NCBI GenBank assembly: GCA_902795745.1
Contig: CADBMG010000120.1
Span: 1 to 5,687, forward strand
Source: an uncultured Pseudomonadota bacterium
GTDB lineage: Bacteria > Pseudomonadota > Alphaproteobacteria > RF32 > CAG-239
Length of the DNA: 5,687 nucleotides
Direction: 5' to 3'
This document shows, in pieces, positions 1 to 5,687 of this stretch. The position numbers and the translations under genes are program-made. The notes under the pieces are model-generated. The model was given only the letters and a program-made list of their open reading frames with translations, was not told the DNA's origin and did no database searches. Within the stretch, counting starts at the first letter, position 1, and each line of letters opens with the position of its first letter.

Positions 1-467
1 ACGGTTTTCCCTTTTAGCATGTCAATTATTTGTTCATAAGGTAAAGCAGCAGGTTCGTAAAGTTTTTCCAATTTTCCATTAAACAGTTGAAAATAAAAAT
101 CATCGCGTTTTGTTTCAATTATTACAGCATTAAATGAAGATAATTCAAACATATCAAGAGCATGAGCATAAGCCTCAAAGGCGGTGACTCCGGTTATAGA
201 CATGTTTGGGTGAGCCAAACTGAATGCACGTGCGGCGGCAATTGAAGCTCGTACACCGGTAAAAGATCCCGGACCTACGCAAACACCTAACAAGCCGATA
301 TTTTTGAAAAGTAAATTGTTTTGTTTCAGTAACAACTGTATTTGAGGTAACAAAACTTCAGCTTGTCCGAATTCCATTTCCTGTTCATATTTTCCGATAA
401 CTTTTGTGCCATCTAAAACAGCGATGGAACAACAGTTTGCGGTTGTATCAAAGACCAGAGTGTACAT
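1..467 (-). CDS. tsaB: TsaB, tRNA threonylcarbamoyladenosine (t6A) biosynthesis protein, C-terminus cut by window edge
   Basis: TsaB is the non-catalytic ASKHA-fold partner of TsaD. With TsaE they transfer threonylcarbamoyl, made by TsaC/TsaC2, to A37 of ANN-decoding tRNAs in the cytoplasm. Reading the minus strand from the ATG at 467 gives 155 open codons running off the window. The N-terminus (MYTLVFDTTANCCSIAV) is the usual first strand-turn-strand of the fold. The family signature GPGSFTGVR lies at residues 65-73 and is followed by an alanine-rich helix. E. coli TsaB is about 231 residues, so roughly the last third is missing. The start is supported by an AGGA Shine-Dalgarno (complement of 474-477) six bases upstream. 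The gene is divergent from the PAS-protein gene. The frame is clean, so I see no sign of a pseudogene. TsaD shares the fold but has metal-binding HxxxH motifs that are absent here. Confidence 0.93.
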   Translation of the reverse strand, partial: MYTLVFDTTANCCSIAVLDGTKVIGKYEQEMEFGQAEVLLPQIQLLLKQNNLLFKNIGLLGVCVGPGSFTGVRASIAAARAFSLAHPNMSITGVTAFEAYAHALDMFELSSFNAVIIETKRDDFYFQLFNGKLEKLYEPAALPYEQIIDMLKGKT

Positions 468-506
468 TTTTTATCCTAAAAACTTTTCATTATTTAAAAA
501 AATAAA

Positions 507-534
507 TTGCTTATTTTGACTTATATAATATAAA
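507..534 (+). promoter_or_regulatory. Candidate promoter for the PAS-protein gene
   Basis: TTGCTT (507-512) is followed after 16 bases by TATAAA (529-534), which would start transcription about 30 bases before the ATG at 573. A perfect TATAAT at 524-529 overlaps it but has no good -35 box at normal spacing. The TTGACT at 516-521 lies too close to use either -10. The site overlaps the candidate tsaB promoter on the other strand, so the two genes may compete for polymerase. This is inference from hexamer matches only. Confidence 0.3.
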
Positions 535-550
535 ATCGAAGCAAGAGCAA
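522..550 (-). promoter_or_regulatory. Candidate tsaB promoter
   Basis: On the minus strand TTGCTC (545-550) is separated by 17 bases from TATATA (522-527). This gives a plausible sigma70-type promoter about 55 bases upstream of the tsaB start. The region is so AT-rich that -10-like hexamers occur by chance, so the assignment is weak. Confidence 0.3.
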
Positions 551-572
551 ATATTTTTTTAGAGTAAAGTCG

Positions 573-2222
573 ATGAACATGGATATGTGGAAAATAATGT
601 TGATGGCCGGAGGAATAATTATTGCCGGATTATTGATTGTTGTAGCAATTTTGCAGGTAAAGATTTATAAGTATCGCCGCAAAATTTATTTTATTCGCCG
701 AGATAGAGAGCGGTGTAATGAGTTATTGTTTACGGTAAAGGATGGTAATTTTTGCTTTGTGTATCCAGACCAAAAAGTCAAAGATCCTCGTAAAGAAATG
801 GTGGAAAAATGTTCGCGACGTTTGGCTGTTATGCTTGATCTGAAAAACGGCACCGCCTCAACATTTGCAGATATAGTTGATTCTTTTTATAAAGATGATG
901 CGTTACGCTTAAAAAAATATGTGAGTTTATTGCAAAGAGAAGGTTTGGCCTTTGAAGATGTGTTAGAGTTCAAAGGTGAAGGAAGCTTCATTAACGTTTA
1001 CGGTAATCGTGTTCAGGGAGCCGATGCCGATTTGTATTGTGATGTTGTATGGTTTAGGGATGTTTCGGCAGAAGCTGCACATACGGAAGCTCTTGAAAAT
1101 GATAAAATACACGTGCAAGAACAACTTAAACAACTTGAAAATATGATAGATGGCTTTGATGCCCCTCTGTGGTTGCGTGATGATAATTTAAATTTGCTTG
1201 CCGTGAATAAAAAATATGTTGAATATGCCGGAAAAAACAGCAAAGATGAAGTGTTGAGGCAAAATATAGAAATTAATAATAATAAAGGTGAAGCCGTGGC
1301 TAAGGCTTTAGCTCAGGTTGTCCATAAGAGCAAAAAAAAGCAAAAGAAAATAATAAATATTGTTCATAGAGGAAATGTTTATAATTTTGAATTACATGAA
1401 AAACCATATTATATGGGAGATACTCTTGATAAGATAGGAACGGTTGGATATCTACTCAATAATACTGAATTAGAAAAAGCTAAGCGTAATTTTGAAGCAA
1501 ATCAAAACAGCCACTTGGAAATTCTCGGAGTGTTGGGTACTGCATTTGCAATTTTTGATGAAAAGACAAATTTATATTTCTATAATACTTCGTTTCGTAA
1601 TTTGTGGGGTTTAGATAATGATTTTTTTGAAAAAAATCCTAATTATATGCAGTTTATTGAAACGATTCGCCAGCAAAAAATGTTGCCGCCAAATCCTGAT
1701 TTCAAAACTTTTAAGGATGAAGAACTGAGTGTTTTCAGCGGACTATGGAAAATTAGGGAAGATTTGTTGCATTTGCCTGACGGACGGACTATTCATCGTT
1801 TTCGTATGCCTCATCCTAACGGGGTGATTTTTGCCTTTGAAGATGTTTCTGATCGTTTGGCAACAATGAGGAGATTAAACGATTTGACCTTGATGCAACA
1901 GGGTATTTTAGATAATTTAAGTGATTCAGTAATAATTTTCGGTTCCAATCAACGTCTGAAATTTTACAATCGCTCATATTTGAAATTATGGGGAACAGAT
2001 AGAGATAGAATGCAAGATGAGCCAAAGTTGGAAACAGTGATTGAACAGCAAAAATTGTTTTTCTCGAATATTGATGATTGGGAAACATTTAAGCAATCAA
2101 TGTTGAAAAATATAATTGAGGTCAGGTCTTTTGAGTTGCTTCGTGATGACAATAAAAAAGTGGGTGTTTCGCCACAGATTTTTTATGACGGTTCAATAAT
2201 GCTGACGTATACGGTTAAGTAA
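573..2222 (+). CDS. Membrane-anchored multi-PAS protein related to DivL-type sensor kinases but lacking a kinase domain
   Basis: The 549-residue protein probably senses or relays a signal at the inner membrane; its ligand is unknown. One hydrophobic segment lies at about residues 7-29 and is followed by a basic stretch (KYRRK), so the rest should be cytoplasmic. About four PAS-like units follow: roughly 45-165 (weak), 190-305, 315-430 and 440-549. A charged, probably coiled-coil linker sits at about 168-190. The last two are clearly alike (FYNTSFRNLWG versus FYNRSYLKLWG; TIRQQKM versus VIEQQKL). Their wording matches the PAS repeats of alphaproteobacterial DivL-like histidine kinases. In those proteins the segment matching the C-terminal MLTYTVK continues into HisKA and ATPase domains. 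Here a TAA follows, and the downstream 950 bases encode an unrelated protein. There is no H-box, N-box or G-box. The start is upstream of the membrane helix, with a weak AGAG at 561-564; the ATG at 579 is also possible. The next gene begins 15 bases downstream, suggesting co-transcription. Confidence 0.8.
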   Translation: MNMDMWKIMLMAGGIIIAGLLIVVAILQVKIYKYRRKIYFIRRDRERCNELLFTVKDGNFCFVYPDQKVKDPRKEMVEKCSRRLAVMLDLKNGTASTFADIVDSFYKDDALRLKKYVSLLQREGLAFEDVLEFKGEGSFINVYGNRVQGADADLYCDVVWFRDVSAEAAHTEALENDKIHVQEQLKQLENMIDGFDAPLWLRDDNLNLLAVNKKYVEYAGKNSKDEVLRQNIEINNNKGEAVAKALAQVVHKSKKKQKKIINIVHRGNVYNFELHEKPYYMGDTLDKIGTVGYLLNNTELEKAKRNFEANQNSHLEILGVLGTAFAIFDEKTNLYFYNTSFRNLWGLDNDFFEKNPNYMQFIETIRQQKMLPPNPDFKTFKDEELSVFSGLWKIREDLLHLPDGRTIHRFRMPHPNGVIFAFEDVSDRLATMRRLNDLTLMQQGILDNLSDSVIIFGSNQRLKFYNRSYLKLWGTDRDRMQDEPKLETVIEQQKLFFSNIDDWETFKQSMLKNIIEVRSFELLRDDNKKVGVSPQIFYDGSIMLTYTVK

Positions 2223-2237
2223 GCAAAGGGATGAAAA

Positions 2238-3191
2238 ATGCAAGTTGATAGTGACAAAAATTTGGTAGCAGATGACGACGATGATGGGACGGTTACAAAG
2301 CCGGAGTGGAAAAAAAAGAAAGTCGACGATGATGAGAGACTGAGCTTACGTATTGACGCGATAGAAGCAGAACGTTGGCAGGCAAAGGTTAATAAGAGTC
2401 CGACAACGGTAAAAAAAACAAAAATAGGTAAAGTAAGTACAAAAGTTAAGCAGCTTTACGATGACGAAGAAGATGATTATGAAAGTGATGATGATTTAGA
2501 ACATACATTTCGTTTGTTGCGCAAAAATCAAAGAGCAGATATTTCCAACAACGACTCGTCTTTATTAGATGCGTTGGCTCCGAGTGAACGTAGGATGATT
2601 GAGCAACGAACACATCTTGAAACAATGAAACATCAGGAAAATGCCGGACGATTAAATGCAATACAACAGGCAGATACGTTGGCCCGACAGGCCGGACTTA
2701 ATCGTTCTCAAACGGCAGATAATATGCGTCAATATGATGATGCTATTTACAATCCGCGTCGTTTTCGTCGCCAGTCTTTGGAACAGACAATTGCTAAACA
2801 GACCGGTATAAAAGGTGAAATATTACCAAAAACGGAAAGTAAAGTTGCCGATGGGGTTAAGCAAATTAAAGATGCTGTTGATAACCATAAGGTCAAACAT
2901 GTTAAAATTAAAGATGCTAAAGAGATAGGTAATCGTGTTTTAAATCAAAATGAAACTGCAGAATTGATACTACGTAAGTCAGGGCAGACAGCTAAATTAT
3001 CGGAAATAAAGAAACAAAGCATTATTCGTACTCCATTGAAAGAGGAAAAACAAGATAAAAAGAATAAAACTATGGCAAAAGATTTTGAAACATCTGTTAA
3101 CGGTGATAAAAAAGATCAAAAATCTTATGATGCACAATTGAAAAAGGTATTACGGGATTCTGTGGCTAAAAGTAAGAAATTGCGCGGATAA
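2238..3191 (+). CDS. Hypothetical highly charged, probably disordered protein
   Basis: I do not recognise this 317-residue protein. It has no signal peptide or membrane segment and few long hydrophobic stretches, so it is probably cytoplasmic and largely disordered or helical. The first 95 residues alternate acidic and basic blocks: DDDDDG at about 13-18, KKKKVDDDE at about 26-34, and a second acidic patch (DDEEDDYESDDD) near 75-86. The middle, about 110-190, is rich in Q, R, N and A and may form helices or coiled coil. The C-terminal third is lysine-rich and ends in SKKLRG. The start is supported by an AAAGGG Shine-Dalgarno at 2225-2230, seven bases before the ATG. The gene follows the PAS protein by 15 bases with no terminator between, so they are probably one transcript. 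A role as a binding partner or scaffold for the PAS protein is possible but rests only on position. The long intact frame and good ribosome site make a real gene likely. Confidence 0.75.
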   Translation: MQVDSDKNLVADDDDDGTVTKPEWKKKKVDDDERLSLRIDAIEAERWQAKVNKSPTTVKKTKIGKVSTKVKQLYDDEEDDYESDDDLEHTFRLLRKNQRADISNNDSSLLDALAPSERRMIEQRTHLETMKHQENAGRLNAIQQADTLARQAGLNRSQTADNMRQYDDAIYNPRRFRRQSLEQTIAKQTGIKGEILPKTESKVADGVKQIKDAVDNHKVKHVKIKDAKEIGNRVLNQNETAELILRKSGQTAKLSEIKKQSIIRTPLKEEKQDKKNKTMAKDFETSVNGDKKDQKSYDAQLKKVLRDSVAKSKKLRG

Positions 3192-3204
3192 ATTGAACTA
3201 GCGG

Positions 3205-3233
3205 TGGACATTTGTAAAAAAAAAGAATATTAT
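3205..3233 (+). promoter_or_regulatory. Sigma70-type promoter of the EIIA-HPr-methyltransferase operon
   Basis: TGGACA (3205-3210, five of six matches to TTGACA) is separated by exactly 17 bases from TATTAT (3228-3233, five of six to TATAAT). Transcription would begin near 3240, leaving a leader of about 28 bases that contains AAGGGA (3255-3260), seven bases before the ATG at 3268. The spacer includes a run of nine A (3216-3224). It lies in the only gap before four overlapping genes, which makes it their likely shared promoter. Confidence 0.6.
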
Positions 3234-3267
3234 AAATGGCAGTTAATCAATTATAAGGGAAAAAAGA

Positions 3268-3687
3268 ATGGAAAATCAGTATTATACATTAATGGAAAAA
3301 CAAGACTTTTTCCAGGTTATTGAGAATAAATACGGCGAATTGGCCATTTTTATTGATGCGCGTGATGGTGAACCTGTTGAGCCGGTTTTAGAGTTTGATG
3401 GTAAGAGTACGGCTTTATTACGTCGTGACAGTCGCCGTTCAATTATCATGGACGGAGTTGATGAGGAAACTCGCGGTGTTTTAGCCGAATCGGAAGTTGT
3501 TATGATTATTGAGCTTAAAGGTGAAGTGGTAGAGCGTGTTTATGCTGTTCCGGTAGAAAATGTTGAAGATATTGTGTTTAACGGAAGGCGTACTCGTGCA
3601 GATGAATTGTTCAGAGCGAAAAGCAAAGAAGAAGTTTTGAAATCTTTCGGTGCAATTAAAGTTTGGTCTAACGGAACAGAAAAATGA
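3268..3687 (+). CDS. Uncharacterised 139-residue protein, first gene of the PTS operon
   Basis: I cannot assign this protein to a known family. It is a small soluble protein with no membrane segment. It alternates short hydrophobic strands (LAIFIDA, VVMIIEL, ERVYAVPVE) with charged turns, suggesting a single compact beta-rich domain from about residue 10 to 110. A charged helical tail follows (RADELFRAKSKEEVLKSFG). It has no P-loop, so it is neither HPr kinase nor RapZ. The start is well set by AAGGGA at 3255-3260 and the promoter just upstream. Its TGA overlaps the ATG of the EIIA gene (ATGA at 3684-3687), implying translational coupling and a shared job. In many alphaproteobacteria hprK and/or rapZ lie immediately before the mannose-type EIIA and HPr genes. 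This protein occupies that place, so a regulatory partner of the PTS is a reasonable but unproven guess. Confidence 0.8.
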   Translation: MENQYYTLMEKQDFFQVIENKYGELAIFIDARDGEPVEPVLEFDGKSTALLRRDSRRSIIMDGVDEETRGVLAESEVVMIIELKGEVVERVYAVPVENVEDIVFNGRRTRADELFRAKSKEEVLKSFGAIKVWSNGTEK

Positions 3688-4091
3688 TAGGTTTAGTTTT
3701 TGTTACGCATGGTAATCTGGCATTGGAATTTTTAGCAGCTATGGAACATGTTGTCGGTAAGCAGGACGCAGTGGAATGTGTTTGCATAGGTCCGGACGAT
3801 GATGTAGATGCTCGCAGGCAAGAAATCTTAACCAAGGCAAAGAAGGTTGATTGTGGGGAAGGTGTTTTGTTGCTGACGGATATGTTTGGAGGTACACCTT
3901 CAAATTTAGCAATGTCGATTATCAGTCATGGCAATTTTGATGTTATAGCCGGAGTTAATTTACCGATGCTGATAAAATTGGCTTCTGCTCGCAAAGATCA
4001 AAAATTAGCAAAATGCGTTGATTTAGCGCAAGAAGCCGGTAAGAAACATATAAATGTTGCCTCTCAATTATTGAGCGGATCAGCGCAATGA
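3684..4091 (+). CDS. PTS EIIA component, mannose family (regulatory EIIA)
   Basis: This is a cytoplasmic phosphocarrier that takes phosphate from HPr on a histidine. The 135 residues are the length of a stand-alone EIIA-Man domain, without the fused EIIB found in E. coli ManX. The phosphorylated histidine is His9 in VTHGNLA near the N-terminus. The second family signature, LTDMFGGTPSNLA, begins at about residue 64, with Asp66 next to the active site. No EIIB, EIIC or EIID genes are adjacent, so sugar transport is unlikely to be its job here. In alphaproteobacteria this stand-alone EIIA belongs to a regulatory phosphorelay with EI and HPr. It overlaps by four bases both the gene before it and the HPr gene after it, so the three are probably translated in near-fixed ratio. 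The start is fixed by the ATGA overlap and by His9 falling at its normal distance from the N-terminus. ManX or PtsM-like names are used for such proteins. Confidence 0.92.
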   Translation: MIGLVFVTHGNLALEFLAAMEHVVGKQDAVECVCIGPDDDVDARRQEILTKAKKVDCGEGVLLLTDMFGGTPSNLAMSIISHGNFDVIAGVNLPMLIKLASARKDQKLAKCVDLAQEAGKKHINVASQLLSGSAQ

Positions 4092-4366
4092 CTAAAATGT
4101 ATGAAACAAGCCTTACTATATGCAACCAAAAAGGTCTGCATGCAAGAGCAGCTGCAGCTTTTGTTAAGTGTGTTGCCGGTATTGATGCCGAAATAAAGGT
4201 GGAAAAAGACGGGCAGACAGTTGATGGAAGCTCTATTTTGAGCTTGATGATGTTGGCGGCGTCCAAAGGGTCGACGATAAAGATTATGGCAACGGGAGAA
4301 GAAGCGGAAGAAGCTATTAATGCTCTGACGAATCTTATTAATTCGCGCTTTGGTGAGGATCAATAA
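4088..4366 (+). CDS. ptsH: HPr, phosphocarrier protein of the PTS
   Basis: HPr carries phosphate from enzyme I (phosphoenolpyruvate-dependent) to EIIA proteins in the cytoplasm. The 92-residue length fits the family. The active-site histidine is His18 in KGLHARAAA, equal to His15 of the standard numbering. The regulatory serine is Ser49 in DGSSILSLMML, equal to Ser46, where HPr kinase/phosphorylase acts. Both sites are intact, so dual control is possible. Starting at the ATG at 4097 instead would give His15 exactly. The ATG at 4088 is preferred because it forms an ATGA overlap with the EIIA stop and has GAGCGG nine bases upstream. Neither enzyme I nor HPr kinase lies in the window, so they must be elsewhere if the relay works. 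The sequence around Ser49 is typical of alphaproteobacterial HPr. NPr, the nitrogen paralogue, is a close alternative name, since alphaproteobacteria often have one such carrier serving as both. Confidence 0.94.
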   Translation: MTKMYETSLTICNQKGLHARAAAAFVKCVAGIDAEIKVEKDGQTVDGSSILSLMMLAASKGSTIKIMATGEEAEEAINALTNLINSRFGEDQ

Positions 4367-5292
4367 TGAGTGCAAAAGCGCCACGCAATAAAACAATATC
4401 TTTGACCGATGCGGAGGAAGAGGAATATGCAAAGAAAGCATTGCGTATTCTGACGCATGAGGATTTAGTTGATGTTAATAACCGGATTATTTGGCAGGAT
4501 ACTTTTTATGCAATGCGTTTTTTGCCGGATGAGTTTGTTGATTTAATGGTGGTTGATCCTCCTTATAATTTAACCAAAAACTTTGGGCAAAGAACTTTTA
4601 AACAGCGTGATTTAGATTCTTATAAAAGTTGGCTTGACGAGTGGATATCAATGACAGTTCGCTTGCTGAAACCAGGTGCCAGTATATATATTTGCGCCGA
4701 TTGGCAGACATCAATGGCTATTCCGGAAGTTGTAGGTAAATATTTTGTCTTGCAAAATCGTATAACATGGGAACGTGATAAGGGGCGGGGAGCATTGAAT
4801 AATTGGAAAAATTGCATGGAAGATATTTGGTTTTTTACCAAAGGAGAAGACTATATTTTTAATCTTGATGCCGTCAAAATACAACGTCCCGTTTTAGCTC
4901 CATATCGCAATCATAAAGGTGAACCAAAGGATTGGCAGGAAAAAAACGGGCAGAAGGTTCGTTTGACGTATCCTTCTAATTTGTGGACCGACATTACAAT
5001 TCCTTTTTGGTCAATGCCGGAAAATACGGAGCATCCTACCCAAAAGCCGGAAAAATTGATTGCCAAGTTGATTTTGGCATCCAGTAATATAGGAGATATG
5101 GTTTTTGATCCGTTTGTCGGTTCGGGAACAACTGCGGTGGTAGCAGATAAACTTGGCCGTCGCTACTTGGGTATTGAGCGTGAGCGTAAGTATGTGGCTT
5201 TGAGCTTAAAACGGTTGCAAGATGCTAAGGAAAATAAGCAAATACAGGGTTACGAAAACGGAATATTTAAAAGTCGTAACAGTTGCCTGTGA
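4366..5292 (+). CDS. Beta-class site-specific DNA methyltransferase (probably adenine-N6), no partner nuclease seen
   Basis: This enzyme transfers a methyl group from S-adenosylmethionine to a base, probably adenine N6, in a specific DNA site. The catalytic motif IV DPPYN is at residues 64-68. HPTQKP, typical of this family, is at 223-228. The cofactor-binding motif I, FVGSG, is at 250-254, followed by YLGIE. Motif IV before motif I, with the target-recognition region between (about 100-210), defines the beta class. At 308 residues it is close in size to YhdJ and M.RsrI. It lacks the C-terminal extension of CcrM and M.HinfI, so GANTC specificity should not be assumed; N4-cytosine methylation cannot be excluded. 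The start overlaps the HPr stop by one base (TAATG) and is preceded by GGTGAGG at 4352-4358. It is thus the fourth gene of the operon. No restriction gene is adjacent, suggesting a solitary methylase with a housekeeping or regulatory role. All key motifs are intact. Confidence 0.92.
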   Translation: MSAKAPRNKTISLTDAEEEEYAKKALRILTHEDLVDVNNRIIWQDTFYAMRFLPDEFVDLMVVDPPYNLTKNFGQRTFKQRDLDSYKSWLDEWISMTVRLLKPGASIYICADWQTSMAIPEVVGKYFVLQNRITWERDKGRGALNNWKNCMEDIWFFTKGEDYIFNLDAVKIQRPVLAPYRNHKGEPKDWQEKNGQKVRLTYPSNLWTDITIPFWSMPENTEHPTQKPEKLIAKLILASSNIGDMVFDPFVGSGTTAVVADKLGRRYLGIERERKYVALSLKRLQDAKENKQIQGYENGIFKSRNSCL

Positions 5293-5305
5293 GATATGAT
5301 AGCTA

Positions 5306-5333
5306 TTGACTTGAAATTGAGAATATATATGTT
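5306..5333 (+). promoter_or_regulatory. Candidate ftsH promoter
   Basis: TTGACT (5306-5311) and TATGTT (5328-5333) are separated by 16 bases in the 80-base gap between the methyltransferase and ftsH. They would start transcription near 5340. The -35 match is good (five of six), the -10 only four of six. A CTTGAAA (5310-5316), like the E. coli heat-shock sigma32 -35 box, overlaps it, but no C-rich -10 follows. No terminator hairpin precedes it, so read-through from the upstream operon is possible. Confidence 0.4.
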
Positions 5334-5372
5334 AAAGTACATACAATGTGAACAAAGGATAGGGATTTTGTT

Positions 5373-5687
5373 ATGAAATTGAGTAAAAATACAGTCATAT
5401 TGATTGCCGCGTTTATTCTTACGATGGTAATGGTCGGGTATTCCGGAGGTATGCAACAAAACGGTGACAGAGTTACCGTAGCTTATTCCGATTTTATGAA
5501 AAATGTTCAGGACAAGCGAGTAGTTAACGTAACTATACGTGGTGGAGAGATTCAGGGACAAATGACCGATGGTCAACAGTTTAAAACCTATGCACCATAT
5601 AGTCCTACAACGGTTGATACATTGTTGGAAAACGGAGTTAAAGTAGATGCTGTCCCTCAAGACAGCGGAACTCCTCTGTGGCAAACT
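5373..5687 (+). CDS. ftsH: FtsH, membrane-bound ATP-dependent zinc metalloprotease, N-terminus only
   Basis: FtsH is a hexameric inner-membrane AAA+ protease that degrades misfolded membrane proteins and selected regulators. Only the first 105 codons are in the window. They show a short basic N-terminus (MKLSK), a first transmembrane helix at about residues 7-24, and then the start of the periplasmic domain. That domain carries the family's YSDFMKNV near residue 39 and a TIRGGEIQG strand. The stretch FKTYAPYSPTTVDTLLENG is a close match in style to alphaproteobacterial FtsH. The second membrane helix, AAA+ domain and HEXXH zinc site lie beyond the end. The start is supported by an AAAGGATAGG ribosome-binding region (5354-5363) about nine bases upstream. 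In many alphaproteobacteria ftsH follows tilS; here a DNA methyltransferase is upstream. The frame is open to the last base. Confidence 0.9.
   Translation, partial: MKLSKNTVILIAAFILTMVMVGYSGGMQQNGDRVTVAYSDFMKNVQDKRVVNVTIRGGEIQGQMTDGQQFKTYAPYSPTTVDTLLENGVKVDAVPQDSGTPLWQT

Noticed and set aside
516..529. TTGACT and TATAAT as one promoter
   Set aside because: Only two bases separate the hexamers, so they cannot serve together as -35 and -10.
2223..3191. Frameshifted kinase domain after the PAS array
   Set aside because: I looked for H-box, N-box and G-box residues downstream in the plus-strand frames and saw none. The region is one intact, differently composed gene with its own ribosome-binding site.
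4064..4441. Open minus-strand frame of 125 codons opposite HPr
   Set aside because: HPr on the plus strand is certain from its motifs. The reverse frame is low-complexity His/Ser/Phe-rich translation of the coding strand.
4366..5292. CcrM (GANTC) assignment for the methylase
   Set aside because: The protein shares the beta-class layout but ends soon after motif I and lacks the C-terminal domain of CcrM and M.HinfI. The target-recognition region also reads differently.
5299..5306. ATAGCTAT palindrome after the methyltransferase stop as a terminator
   Set aside because: It is only eight bases, AT-rich, with no loop and no following T run.
5250..5684. Open minus-strand frame of 144 codons
   Set aside because: It lies opposite the 3' end of the methyltransferase and all of the visible ftsH, both clearly recognised. 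Its translation has no family features, so it is a shadow frame.

Overview
The window looks like an AT-rich (I estimate by eye below 40% G+C) Alphaproteobacterium. Three things point that way. The HPr has the alphaproteobacterial style around its regulatory serine (a D-G-S-S-I-L stretch followed by L-M-M-L-A-A-S). The mannose-type EIIA is followed directly by HPr, as in the alphaproteobacterial regulatory PTS. The PAS repeats resemble those of alphaproteobacterial DivL-like sensor kinases. The low G+C would fit a host-associated or gut lineage, but that is inference. Genes are densely packed, and seven protein genes are supported, two of them cut by the window edges. No RNA gene, mobile element, CRISPR array or clear terminator was seen.

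Layout. (1) 1-467, minus strand: the N-terminal two thirds of tsaB, a tRNA t6A-modification protein. (2) 468-572: a very AT-rich divergent promoter region. (3) 573-3191, plus strand: a probable two-gene unit. It holds a membrane-anchored protein with about four PAS-like domains and no kinase domain, then a very charged, probably largely disordered protein of unknown function. (4) 3192-3267: a short gap with a good sigma70-type promoter. (5) 3268-5292: four genes overlapping by 4, 4 and 1 bases. They are an unrecognised 139-residue protein, a mannose-family PTS EIIA, HPr, and a beta-class DNA methyltransferase. (6) 5293-5372: a gap with a plausible promoter. (7) 5373 to the end: the N-terminus of ftsH.

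How they may work together. EIIA and HPr are phosphocarriers. With no sugar-specific EIIB/EIIC beside them, they probably form a regulatory PTS, fed by an EI and controlled by an HPr kinase encoded elsewhere. Two features of the operon stand out: the 139-residue protein sits where alphaproteobacteria often carry hprK/rapZ, and a DNA methyltransferase is coupled to the end. The other notable point is that the PAS protein stops just where related sensor kinases continue into their histidine-kinase core, so it is likely a sensing or scaffolding protein rather than an enzyme.
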